A stretch of DNA of 64,000 bases from Litsea cubeba (lineage: Eukaryota > Streptophyta > Magnoliopsida > Laurales > Lauraceae). A program made the translations under genes and the position numbers. The stretch lies in NCBI GenBank assembly GCA_012931725.1, contig CM022948.1, positions 49,688,668-49,752,667 of the forward strand, written 5' to 3'. Of the stretch, positions 1 to 9,659 are shown piece by piece. The notes beneath the pieces are model-generated. The model did no database searches and had not been told where the DNA came from. It saw only the letters and a list, made by a program, of their open reading frames with translations. How positions within the stretch are numbered: position 1 is the stretch's first letter; every line of letters begins with the position of its first letter.

Positions 1-106
1 CTGCTCTCCAAACGCCATCTGACAAGCCGGGGGAAAATACAATGCGGCCTGATGTGCGTTCCATCTCCTCCAGCAACAATACAGCCTCACCAAGCCAATA
101 AGTGAG

Positions 107-1336
107 TTAACAGCGAGATCTCTCCGCAGTTGCAATGTCAGGACATATGGCGTTTGTGCTTGCACAGAAATCTCTCAACTCTTCTTGCATGGCCAAGATC
201 TTCTTTGAACTTGGATCCTGAGCTCCAGCTTCCTGGGTCATGCTATCAGAAGGCTCCCTACTATTAAAGAAGTTGGGAATGAAGAGCAAAGACTCTTCCA
301 ACTGCTGGATCTAACTTTCGAACCCCCCTTCTCCTTCAAAAAATCATAGAAGGCGACAAGCTGAAAGTATAGAAGCCTGAACTCCTCAGACTGCCCCTCG
401 AGGACGCTGTCAATCGGCATAAACTCCTCATAGAGTTTGCCGAGGATGGGCAATCCGGTAATGGCGCTCAACTCCTTCAAAGAAAAACCAATCTCACCAT
501 TCGTCACAACGAAGGTATTGGTTTGTGGGAGGAATGACTCCAGCATAGCCATGAAGGCCTCGTCGGAAAAGATCACGGTCTCCCTAAAGGCGCGGACCGC
601 ATCAAAAATCCCGGCTTCCTTCAAAACGGCGCCACCAATCAGCAGGACGCGATCAGTCCACGACTTCCACTCGGAGTCAGCATTGAACGACCTCGAAGTC
701 GAAAAGGCTTGATCCAATTGCTGCCGTCACCGCTGAAAATACCAAGGCCCACCGGTCTCAAATCGACCGACGGATAATCAGAGCCCTGGTAGCCGCTTGA
801 TGGCATCAACAAGTCCATGTCAACAGGCGACCTCTCCGTATATCCAGGAGAACCGCCAACAAAAACCCCGGTCTTGATTACATTTGTCCTTCTCACCCAG
901 CTTGGAGGATCTTCCCTCTTAGGGCACGTGGGGGCAAGGCTCAGAATCGAGACGGTGCGATCAAACATCGACCGGGTAGTAACAGTCTTCTTCTCACCAT
1001 CTGCTGTGAAGGAAAACTGAAAAGATCTCCTCTGGTATGTAATGTCGTCAGGGACTGCATCACCAAAGAAGAAGGTAGGCTTGGGCAAAATGCTCTGATC
1101 TTCCATCAGCCATGGACGACTGCTTACCATGATCTTATAGAATTCCTCTCCCTTGAGAGTGATCAGTCGCTGCCTCATCTCATCTCTGTTGAGGGAGTCG
1201 CACTCTTCCAGGTTTCTCTCAACATACTGGACCTCCTCGAAAGCCTGCTGAACGGCCGGATTAGAGGATCTAGAAGACCGACGAGGCACGCTTGTAGCAG
1301 GCTCTTTACCCTTGTTCGCTCTGGAGGAACCACCTG
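107..1336 (-). pseudogene. Antisense ORF of Tat A: plant mobile domain (PMD, aminotransferase-like) protein, broken
   Basis: Read leftwards, the protein begins after a 3' splice site (a pyrimidine-rich tract then CAG at about 1335) with a basic/Ser-rich stretch, then reads PSVDLRPVGL, then WKSWTDRVL, AGIFDAVRAF, TNTFVVTNGEIGFSLKEL and TGLPILG. These blocks in this order are typical of the plant mobile domain family, which occurs both as host genes (MAIN/MAIL1) and inside plant transposons. The frame shifts near 715 and again near 315-325 and stops at about 107, so it cannot make one protein as written. The upstream exon is not identified. A free-standing host PMD gene is the alternative; position between spacer and 3' LTR of an opposite-strand element makes an element-borne antisense gene more likely. 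Confidence 0.65.
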
Positions 1337-1467
1337 AAAAGGATGGAAAAGAAAAAGATCAAACATCAAAATGACAGAATCTCGCTAAAAAAAATCTGGC
1401 GAAATTTTGACATGATGACGGGGCAATTCCGAAGAAAGGAACTATCCTGAAAGAAATAGAAAGCTTG

Positions 1468-1600
1468 AAGATGGGCTCAACATCGCTGCGAGCTCCGAAA
1501 CTCCAAACTTTCGAAACCTAAAAGTCTCCGCAAAATCAGGAAGGGCTCAACATCACTGCGAGCTCCAAGTTCCCAAATTTACAAACACTTTCAGGTATGC
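1468..1600. repeat. Two-copy 70-bp tandem repeat
   Basis: The string GGGCTCAACATC(G/A)CTGCGAG recurs at a 70-bp spacing (about 1473 and 1543). It lies in the spacer or an intron of the antisense PMD gene of Tat A. Confidence 0.7.
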
Positions 1601-1654
1601 AATCACATCAGGCTATAAGTTTAATTTACAAATTAAGGCATGCATGAACATCTA

Positions 1655-2045
1655 GATTTGCGAAAAAAAAAAATATAAACAAAAAAAAAAAAAAAAGAAA
1701 AAAAAGAAAAGAAACTTTCTCTAAAAAAAAGGGGGAGGAGAAAGAAAACAAAAAAGAAACGAAACTCTCTCAAAAAAAAAAGGGAGGGAAAGAAAAAAAA
1801 AAAGAAAAAAAAAAAAGAAAAAAAAAGGGGAGGGCTGGCCCACAGGCCACGTGGCCGTACGGCCAGATCCGTACGGATCTGTCCGTACGGCCCACACAAT
1901 AAAAAAAAAACATGAAAAAAAAAAGAAAGAAAAGAAAGCAAAAAAAAAAAAAACGTGTGAGAAAAAAAAAAAGGAGGCAAACACGTGAAAAAGAAAAAAA
2001 AAAGAGAAGAAAAGAAAGAAACAAAAAAAAAAGAAGAAAGAACTT
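1655..2045 (+). repeat. Purine-only tract (A-rich, G-spiced) interrupted by a GC palindrome cluster
   Basis: About 390 bases are nearly pure A and G on the plus strand, in two blocks (about 1660-1830 and 1908-2045). The long phenylalanine-rich frames on the minus strand here are an artefact of this composition. Such mirror-like purine tracts can form triplex DNA. A 55-base GC-rich island sits in the middle and is listed separately. Confidence 0.85.
1845..1890. repeat. Three adjoining perfect palindromes around CGTACG and CACGTG
   Basis: GGCCACGTGGCC (1845-1856), GGCCGTACGGCC (1853-1864) and AGATCCGTACGGATCT (1865-1880) are each perfect palindromes; a further CCGTACGG lies at 1883-1890. The cluster is the only GC-rich patch in a long A/G tract. 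It includes a CACGTG G-box core. Function unknown; it sits upstream of the antisense PMD exon, where that gene's promoter or leader could be. Confidence 0.9.
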
Positions 2046-2299
2046 TTTTTCCTACAATGGAGTTTTCTTGAAAAAGAAGAACTTACTTGAAGCCATTGAT
2101 GGAGAAGAAGAAGAAAACTCTTGAAGATCTTGAAGAAGAAAAGCTCTTGGTCTTGAAGCCCTCTTGAGATTATTGCAAAAGAAAGTAGTAAGAGCAAGAG
2201 ATCCAACCTCCTCCTTGCTTTTATAGAGGAGAGCAAACCAAAGAAGGAAAGAAGAAAGAGGTAAGTGTTACTAATTAGTAACCTTACCAAAAGAAAGAG

Positions 2300-2540
2300 A
2301 TTAGAAAGATTCTTTCCCAAAAGAAAGATATCTTGAGAGATTTTCTCCTAAAATCAATCTATGACGGATTCTTTCCCAAAAGAAAGATATCTTGAGATAT
2401 CCTATCCCAAAATAAAGGGATCTTGAGAGATTTTCTCCCAAAAATCAATCTATGACGGATTCTTTCCCAAAAGAAAGATATCTTGAGATATTCTATCCCA
2501 AAATAAAGGGATCATGAGAGATTCTCTCCAAGTAAAGATA
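2300..2540. repeat. Degenerate direct repeats with TCTTTCCCAAAAGAAAGATA core
   Basis: The core recurs at about 2308, 2368 and 2459, with TCTTGAGAGATTTTCTCC and ATCAATCTATGACGGATTC between copies. The core contains the inverted repeat CTTTCCCAAAAGAAAG. This is spacer of Tat A. Confidence 0.8.
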
Positions 2541-2889
2541 TTCTTAGATATTCTCTATCCAAATGAGATATTTTGGATATTCTTTACAAAAATGACACCA
2601 TATGAGATCTAAGCCATTTCAAAAGCTTAAGGTCCCATGGGTTAGCCCATATGAGCCAGGTTTGACCACCTAGGCACAAAAAAAAAAAAAAAAAGAAAAA
2701 ATTTTTTGGGCTTTTAGTCAAAGAGAAATCCCTCTTACCAAGAGCATACAAAAATGGTTCCATGCCTCTTTTGAGTTGATTGGACCATACAAAAGAAAAT
2801 TCCAAGCCCCATGAGCTTCCAAAAATCAAACCATCCAGCCTCATCTACCAAATTGAGCCAAAATCTTGAAATTGACATTTCACAAAAAT
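2541..2889. other. Tat A spacer without a recognised feature
   Basis: AT-rich sequence with a short poly(A) tract at about 2677-2695. No coding signal or recognised motif was seen. Confidence 0.5.
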
Positions 2890-3125
2890 CAAACCAAATC
2901 CTGGTCCCCTAACCTGCCACATACAGCCTGTTAGGTCACAAGACCAAAACCAAAAACCAAAACCTGATCCCCTAACTTGCCACATACAGCCTGTTAGGTC
3001 ACAAGATCAAAACCAAAATTGATCCCCCAACATTCCACATACAGCTTGTTGGGTCACACGATCAAAACCAAACCCGACCCCCTAACCTGCCATATATAGC
3101 CTGTTAGGTCACAAGGTCAAAACCC
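2890..3125. repeat. Four tandem copies of a ~60-bp unit
   Basis: Each copy reads about CC(C)CTAACCTGCCACATA, then CAGCCTGTTAGGTCACA, then an A/C-rich linker with CAAAACCAAA. Copies begin near 2893, 2962, 3020 and 3077. Tandem repeats between pol and the 3' LTR are a known feature of Tat elements; the same zone of Tat B carries the 79-bp array. Confidence 0.85.
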
Positions 3126-3341
3126 AAAATCCACATCCCAGATGTCATCTTCAAAACTTTGCCTTAAGATGGTACGTGATCCCTTTCACCACCATAAAAT
3201 TCCCCTGGAAGCTCAAAAGGCTACAAATACCAAAAAGAAAGACTGCTCAAAGACTCTTGGTCAAGTCACAGGCTCTCCTTCAAAAAAAAATCTCTTCGAG
3301 GCACATCGACTACAAAAGTTAAGCAACTCGCCGCTGTACCT

Positions 3342-3353
3342 CGAGGGGGCATT
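3342..3353 (+). other. Polypurine tract of Tat A
   Basis: CGAGGGGGCATT sits immediately before the TG of the LTR. The polypurine tract primes plus-strand DNA synthesis in LTR retrotransposons. Tat B has the closely similar CTAGGGGGCAAT in the same position on its own strand. Confidence 0.75.
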
Positions 3354-4080
3354 TGTTGACACCAAAAATGTCACTTTGCCTTTCCAAGATCCAAAGAGCT
3401 ACATGAAGTCGCAACCTGCCATAAATAGGCAATGCTGCTTCCAAAAATCAAATCTTGTCAGAATCAAACAAAAACTGCAAGATTCATCCAGACAGCCAAA
3501 AGAGGAGTACACAAGAAGTTTCAGGCCATTTCAAAATCATTTGGCCTAACTTCGCTTCTCCGACAGCCAAATCAGGCCTCTCGGCGGCAAAGCTCTCCGG
3601 AACCATGGTTTCCAAGACAGAACCTATGGATCATCTTAAAATGACTCCAATAGGTTCCCTGTCAAATTTCAAGTCAATCGGACATCGGTTGACCACACAT
3701 CAAACCGCGACATCTTCATCGCGACAAAAAGCAAGTCTACAGGTGATAGGACCCCAAACGGCTTCAAAACTCAAACAAAAGCCTATGGTTGGTCTTATTT
3801 ATTGTTCAGGAGACTTCACACCAAATTTCAGGTCATTCCGACATCGTTTGACCTAGTTTCAGCTTCTGACGGGAAATCGGCAACTCTGCGCGACAAAGTC
3901 TTCGGCTTTCTTAGGAAATTGGAAACTTTGCAAAATAAAATGCAAGGATTCTCATCAGGTTTCCTACAAAGAAATCAGGCCAATAAATGATCAAAATGTC
4001 AAAGAAAAGTACAGAAGAAAAAAGAATAAAAAAAGAGCAAAAACGGACGCAAAACGGGACCAGAAAGGGGGAAAAACCCC

Positions 4081-4150
4081 CCAGGGTCGCAGACCCCTGC
4101 GACCCTGGGCCAGGGTCGCCGGCGACCATGGACCCCGGGGTCGCCGGGAA
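4081..4150. repeat. GC-rich hairpins in the Tat A LTR
   Basis: CCAGGGTCGCA (from 4081) is followed after six bases by its exact complement TGCGACCCTGG, an 11-bp stem. A second copy of CCAGGGTCGC follows, then GGTCGCCGGCGACC, also a palindrome. The surrounding LTR is AT-rich. Confidence 0.85.
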
Positions 4151-4806
4151 AGCCCCGGAAACCCCGGTTTTCGCCGTTTTTTTCGCGATTCGAGGAGCCC
4201 AGCCTCTGGTACTTTCCAAAATTCATGCTTTTGAGACACCAAGTCCTCTGATATCCGTCCAAAACACGGGTAAAACATCAAGAGTATCGAAGACAGTATT
4301 GATCGCCACCCGGTCAACCAAAAAAAGTGTGCTTTCCACCCGACCGATCGAGAAATCGACAGGACAGATGGCACCGACCCGCTGTTGGCAATAAACACCT
4401 GAAATTACATGGTCATCTGATGTCGATCTACATGAAGATCCATCGATGATCATCGACAGAAGAATTCCAGAAGACGTGGCACGGCCCGCGACTCTTCAGC
4501 TGCTCGGCGACCACTTAATGCGATTAATTGACTAGCTTTATTACAGTCATTAATCCATTTCTTTGGACGGCCCAATCAGAAGCAAGCATTTGGGAGTTAC
4601 AAGTCAAGAGATTCATGGCATTTAACCCATGAAACTCCTCCCATCATGGCGATTAAAGGCGATTAAATGCCCTCAATCTCCTCCGGCCAATCAGAAGCCA
4701 AGAAAAAGGAGTTACAAAATAAACAATTCAATTTTGTAACTCCTCCCATTATGTGGCTTAATGACATTAAAAGCCCATAAGCTCTCCTAAATGGCTACCA
4801 AGAGCC

Positions 4807-4815
4807 TATAAATAG
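4807..4815 (+). promoter_or_regulatory. TATA box of the Tat A LTR
   Basis: TATAAATAG followed by GAGAGCAC about 1.45 kb into the LTR, followed by an A/C-rich leader typical of the start of R in plant LTRs. Confidence 0.65.
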
Positions 4816-4952
4816 GAGAGCACTCCAAAAAGAAACCAGATCATCGGAAAAACACACAACAAACATCAGACAGCAGTCAGAAATCCAGAGAAAAGAAAAA
4901 GAGAGAAAACTCTGCGGAAGTTCTACACCTGCCACCGCAACAAGGTGACAAA

Positions 4953-4981
4953 AGTCCCTTGGGGGGTACCCCCCCCAAGGT
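4953..4981. repeat. GC hairpin in R/U5 of Tat A
   Basis: CCTTGGGGGG, TA, then CCCCCCCCAAGG: a near-perfect hairpin downstream of the TATA box, so it would be transcribed. It could act as an RNA stem in the element's leader; this is inference. Confidence 0.7.
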
Positions 4982-5312
4982 CCTTGCCTTCTCCTCCTGC
5001 CTCCAATGGCTTAGATATGGCTTTTCAGCCCGTCTACTCGGTTTTTTATTGGACATAGGACCTTCCTTTGGTCTTTGTCTTCTAAAAACCTGAGGTTATA
5101 GCCAAGCCAAGCGAGTCAAATAGCATCCTCTGTTCTCATCTGCATGGATGATGGCGAAGCCCACATATGGCTTGCGACCGTCAATCTAAACGAGTCCTCC
5201 ACAATCTCCTGAGAAGTTAGATCCTCCTTTTCTTGCTTTTCATTGTAGTTTGTATTTTTTTCAAAAGAGACAAAAATCGCAATTCTTGTCTTTCATTGTT
5301 GATAAGGATTGT

Positions 5313-5400
5313 AAATCGGCTATAAATGCCAAAATCGGCTATAAACGCCAAAAATCGGCTATAAACGCCAAAATCGGCTATAAATGCCAAAAAAATCGCC
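5313..5400 (+). repeat. Minisatellite of 17-18 bp in Tat A LTR
   Basis: AAATCGGCTATAAATGCCA and close variants (T/C change at AA(A/T)(T/C)GCC) occur four to five times head to tail. Confidence 0.9.
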
Positions 5401-5665
5401 TTTCACGGCAAATCAAGAAAAATGTCTCTTTTCTTAAATATATGTGCAATGGAAAACTTGAAAGAAGTTGATTTCCTTTTTACTTGCGAAGGTTGATCCC
5501 CGGATCACCACTTGCAATTCCAAGTAAAATAGAAAATCTGGCACACCCACACAAAAAAAGAAATGTTGATGCACGCCCCTGCCCCCTGGTTACGAAAGGG
5601 TCGGAACCAAACGGACTCCCACGTCCGCCGACCTCGGTAGGAACCGAGCATTGGAGCGCGGTCCA

Positions 5666-5777
5666 TCATTCAAGTTGATCAGAGAGAAATTGTGCCAGGT
5701 GACTTCATCCATTTCAGCCCAGGGGATCTCTTTCCTAGTGACGTGCAGTTACTGACATCGAAAGATCTAGTTGTAAG
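5666..5777 (+). pseudogene. Single-exon fragment of a P-type ATPase (Mg2+-transporter-like)
   Basis: The frame reads VDQREIVPGDFIHFSPGDLF then PSDVQLLTSKDLVV and ends at a GT splice donor (AAG|GTAATG). This is the actuator-domain segment just before the TGES motif in P-type ATPases; the wording GD.FPSDV.LL.SKDLVV fits the bacterial MgtA-like (P3B) class, which also occurs in some plants. The exon carrying TGES does not follow in the next kilobase as far as I can see, and the upstream exons are missing because retroelement sequence abuts the exon. It is a relic or a captured fragment, not a working pump. Confidence 0.6.
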
Positions 5778-6224
5778 GTAATGATGCTTTGAAGAACACA
5801 CATTTCACTTGCCATGTGAGGATCACCAAGTTCTATCTTGCCCACACTTTATTTTCTCTACAGCTGATTATAGAACACATGACCACCATCCTGGTTCTTG
5901 AACGGTTAGTTTGCATACAGTTTTGGTTCTCATTTATCATGGGAAGGGAGAACAAAAACCAAGACGGTATTTTAAAAGATATTCTGAACTTGGTTTAAGT
6001 GAGATTTGATGAAGATAGGGTCATTCTCTTATATTCATTTGGTATGTGGAGCACCATTCATTTATATGTGCAGTCATATGAGTCAGCTCTTATCCTTGAT
6101 TTTCCATTAGAAAATTAAAACCAACCAAACTCTCTCTTTCTTTTTTGAAATCTCTTTTCATTTTTATAACAACATGGAAAAACTGAGATTAGTGGAGGAG
6201 GTATTTATTAATGTAGGGAAAACT

Positions 6225-6285
<61 letters not shown>

Positions 6286-7315
6286 ACATTCACACAAACT
6301 TTCTAGGGGTAGTGTTTTGCATAAATTATTTTTACTTATCCTTTAGACCAATTGCTAATATTTAACAGTAGCAATCCACTGTGATGCATTTTGTAGGAAG
6401 TTTGGATATATGCGTATGGAGTTTCAAAGTTTATTTTTAAACTGCCGGAACCCTTCCAATACATACTTTTATGTAGAGTTAGAGTGTGTTAATCTGGATA
6501 TGGTATCCTTCTTATTAAAGGATGGTATTTTTAAGAGACCACTAAAAAGATCCATAAACAAGATGGTCTTGTGGGCAGATCATTGTTCCATTTTTTTTTC
6601 TTTTTAGCAAGGAAGTATTAAGATATGCATGCTTCTTGTTCCTTGTGCTTAGTCCAAATGGCACTTATGGGGATATATTCTATGTATGAGATTCAACGTC
6701 CATGTAACATCATCATGCAGCCTCACCATGTAGATGCCCTAACACCAAAATAAGGGTGGCCCACTAGTGGGCCATAAATGTTTATTGAATGTGGATCGAG
6801 TCTGACCTATGGAAATTTGACCTGATTTTATCATTCAAAAAAAGAAAATAAAAGAAATCAATTGCTTTCTTCTACTCCATGCAGGACCATGTTTTTTTTA
6901 TTTCGTTTTGAGTCCTCTGAATCTGTTCTCATTATGACACTGGTAATCTTTTGAATCTTTCAGTTAGCCTCCCTACACTTGAATTAATGTCACTTGCTCT
7001 TTTTCTTTTTGTAGAGAATTTAGATATGAACCTTTTATTTGTTGGCTGACACCAATGAGACCATTCCACTTCATTGGATTCCCAGTCTCAGTTTTGTGGA
7101 CTTATTTGACAATCATCTTCATGTCAGGTTGGAAACTTTAGAGTTGAACCACCCGGCATCAGAGATTATTAAGAGTTTTGGTCATCATCATTATTCTGAG
7201 TCTCTGCGGTCCTTTTTCAGGAGTAAAAGTACCCTTTTTGATATCAGAAAAGTGTCTAAATTTGTCATATATTTCACAAATTTGTGCCTTTTGCAATTGA
7301 TTTTTCTTCTGCAAG
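5778..7315. other. Non-coding stretch with a microsatellite
   Basis: AT-rich sequence with short unconnected frames. A frame at about 7039-7240 reads LELNHPASEIIKSFG but I do not recognise the protein. A possible exon-like piece with an acceptor (TCTACAG) lies at 5870-5900. Nothing firm. Confidence 0.4.
6226..6285 (+). repeat. (CT)n(CA)n compound microsatellite
   Basis: About 19 CT dinucleotides followed directly by about 11 CA dinucleotides. Confidence 0.98.
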
Positions 7316-7996
7316 ATGATGATGAGGCTGATACAGTTGGTTGATGCACTCTGAAAGTTGAAAATGTCACGTTAGTCTCTCTGAATAAGTTACAGGTAAG
7401 ACATTGGATTTTCTGGCTATTTTTTTAGTGTTTATCTGATTTTAGTCAACGGATTCCTTGGGTGAGCCATTAATCACTTAATTGTGGATTCTTCTTCTCT
7501 GGAGTGATTTTCTGAGCATTGGTTCAATGATTATTTGGGTGAGTGATTGATTTCTTATTGGTGTGCCCCCACCCCAAGGGACTCCTTAAGATAATAATTA
7601 TATGTGACATAACACTTCTTTGCTTTGGCTTCTTTTGTGTATTTTTTTTAGTTGACAATCATGTCATGCACTCTTCTTTCTTCTCCCAGCTTGATTTCCT
7701 TGGTAAATATTCCATCAAATATTTCAACACTGTAGAAGTGGAGCTTCCTGTCTATAAAGCTATTCAACAGTTCCAACAAGGTGACTGCATGGCTTTTGGT
7801 GCTATCTGCTTTCCCATCCAGTTTGTGAGACTAAATGAGTATCTTTGTTTCTGTTGATCAGGAAAAAAGGAAGGGGAAGATCTTTTTGACAAGTTGGACA
7901 CCAGCAAACTCAATGCGCATTTGAAGTAATTGATACCTGACCTTACAGTAAAAGTTTTTCCGTACATACAATGCATCTGTTACCTTGGATGATAAG
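7316..7996 (+). pseudogene. TOP1: DNA topoisomerase I (type IB), unprocessed pseudogene fragment
   Basis: Three exons with GT-AG introns kept: 7316-7395, 7690-7780 and 7862-7996. They read DDDEADTVG(stop)CTLKVENVT, then LDFLGKYSIKYFNTVEVELP and VYKAIQQFQQ, then GKKEGEDLFDKLDTSKLNAH followed by LK(stop)LIPDLTVKVF. This is the core-domain stretch of eukaryotic topoisomerase I, the enzyme that relaxes supercoils by nicking one strand; the active-site Tyr region lies further on and is absent. Exon phases join correctly, so the copy came from genomic DNA and not from mRNA. Damage: TGA at 7342-7344 where the family has Cys, TAA at 7927-7929 where Glu is expected, and one extra C at about 7960. No earlier or later exons were found nearby. 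Confidence 0.9.
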
Positions 7997-9659
7997 GTAA
8001 GATGTAGTGGAATTATGTCTTGGAGGGAAAGTCCTTGAGCTCAGTTTTCGGCTCTGATCTTTATACACTTGTTCAATTCTTCTCACTTAAAGATATTTCA
8101 GTACCATATAAGCCCTTTTACTTGCTCATCATACCTGATTTGGTGGATGTGCATGGATTGCATTTGAGAAATTAGTACGGCTGTATGTAAATGTGTCTAG
8201 GCTATTTGACAAGGATGCACTTTTTTCCCTAAAAATGATCTAAACTTATCAGGGATCCAACATTCAGCAGGAACTTCAGTTATGAAAAAAAGTAGTTTTT
8301 CATCCTCTTGTTTTTTAACAATATTTTAATAAAACCTGCATATTGCAGGTTTGTTCATCTTCCTTGTTCATTAACTTTCAGCTTTTCTTTTTAGGTTATA
8401 TATATATATATATATCATTCTCTTCCTCCTTGCTAGGAATGAACCAGAAGGTAGAAAGTGTGATTATAGTGTAAGTCCTTTTTTTGTTTACCTTCTATAT
8501 ATATACAATATTTCCATAGAGATTTGTCTAGTCAAACTTTATGTTAATTATTAGTTATGATCACTTTGTATATATAGTGCAAAGTTTTATTGGTGTACGG
8601 TGTACTGCAGGTTTTCTTTTTCCTGAATGATGTTTGTTTGAAAGCCCTCTCTCTTATTCAGAAATTTTTTCCATGTGCGGGATAAGCCATTGAATGGGGA
8701 TATTTGAAGGTTTTGTAATGTTCAATGTGATGGTTATAATATTATTTTTTCAATATTCAATGTTGGATTTGAGAATGTTTTGTACATTTTTTGTAGCTTC
8801 CATATAATGTTCATAGTTGACAAAGCATTTGAACGTGAACATTGACAAAGCATTTGAATTTGAACGGTACAGAATTCTGAATGAACAAACAGAACCATAT
8901 TATGTACTCTCTTTAATATATATATGCTGTAATTTTTTTATTTTTTTATGTTTCTTGATTTTTTTTTGTTCGGATTTTGTGGGTATATTTTGTTGTTGGG
9001 TTGATTAAATGTTTGTTTCCCAGGGAGATTGATTTTTTGCACATTTTCTGTAGATCAAACCCAAAATGTGGAGTTCCAAAATCACTGCCGGACGTGTACA
9101 TAAACTGCAATGGATGTATACATATGCCGGACGTGTTCGTTTCGTCATGATTTATGATATGGAGTTTTTGAGATGATTTGGGCATATAGCTTTTGTCAAT
9201 CTCTGCCTCCCCAGATTCTAGTAAGCAACGTTGACGATGCTATGTTTGTAGTGTGGAAGATTTGAATGGTTGATCCTTTTCATGTATTTTTTTTCCTTAT
9301 GATTCAATGATGACACAACAACGATGGAGTTTACTTTCATGTAATGGTAGGTACCTTTGCGAATAAATCTTAATGGAAGAAGATGAAAAGTGTGTGAATC
9401 TTGTAAATGAACAAACAAGAATTCCCTCATTGTTTTGGTATTGATTTGAATGAATGATCCTTTTCATGTATTTTTTTCCCATGGCTTATCTAGCTTGTAT
9501 AGACTGCAAGTCTAGTATTTTTGTTTTTAACTGCAGGTCCAGTGTTTATTTGCAGATTCGGTTTACATTTTTTATTTTAGTTTATTAAGTTGTATTTGTA
9601 GCAATAAAAAAAATATGGATTTAATTTTTTTTAATTAAAAAATAATTAAATTTTTTTTA
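7997..9659. other. AT-rich stretch without a recognised gene
   Basis: Contains TA microsatellites (about 8398-8415) and a local direct repeat of TTGACAAAGCATTTGAA near 8817-8862. Two passages containing TTTTCATGTATTTTTTT and AATGAATGATCC/GAATGGTTGATCC recur near 9260-9295 and 9445-9480. Presumed interior of the CACTA element. Confidence 0.4.

Larger units (their letters stand above)
1..5665 (+). mobile_element. Tat A: 3' part of a Tat-like Ty3/gypsy retrotransposon
   Basis: Order seen left to right: an ORF on the minus strand (about 107-1336), repeat-rich spacer, a polypurine tract at 3342-3353 and a long LTR starting TGTTGACACC at 3354. A PPT directly before a TG-starting LTR fixes the element on the plus strand, so pol lies left of the window and the ORF is antisense to it. 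This matches the plan known for Tat elements (Ogre, Retand, Grande): pol, spacer with repeats, antisense ORF, 3' LTR. The same plan, mirrored, is seen complete with pol at 54030-63369, which supports the call. The right boundary is not pinned: LTR-like sequence gives way to a host exon by about 5666. Confidence 0.7.
3354..5665 (+). repeat. 3' LTR of Tat A (right end approximate)
   Basis: Begins TGTTGACACC directly after the PPT. A TATA box (TATAAATAG) at 4807-4815 divides a ~1.45-kb U3 from R/U5. U3 contains GC-rich hairpins (4081-4150). The 17-18-bp repeats at 5313-5400 and a purine/pyrimidine-mixed U5 follow. I could not find a clear CA end; the host exon starting near 5666 sets the outer limit. 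Short frames at 3142-4394 have no recognisable protein and are LTR sequence. Confidence 0.7.

Noticed and set aside
107..1336. PMD ORF as an ordinary host gene
   Set aside because: Possible, but it is broken, flanked by Tat spacer repeats, and lies antisense before a PPT and LTR; an element-borne origin explains all of these.
1633..2320. Long minus-strand frames rich in Phe/Leu and a plus-strand Lys-rich frame
   Set aside because: They follow from the A/G-only composition of the tract and show no protein domain.
3142..4394. Overlapping plus-strand frames of up to 135 residues
   Set aside because: They straddle the PPT and LTR start of Tat A and carry no domain.
5525..5560. CTGGCACACCCAC as a tRNA primer-binding site after the Tat A LTR
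   Set aside because: It does not match a tRNA 3' end I can name, and a PBS should not follow a 3' LTR.
6174..6365. Frame with (LS)n(HT)n
   Set aside because: Produced by the CT/CA microsatellite.
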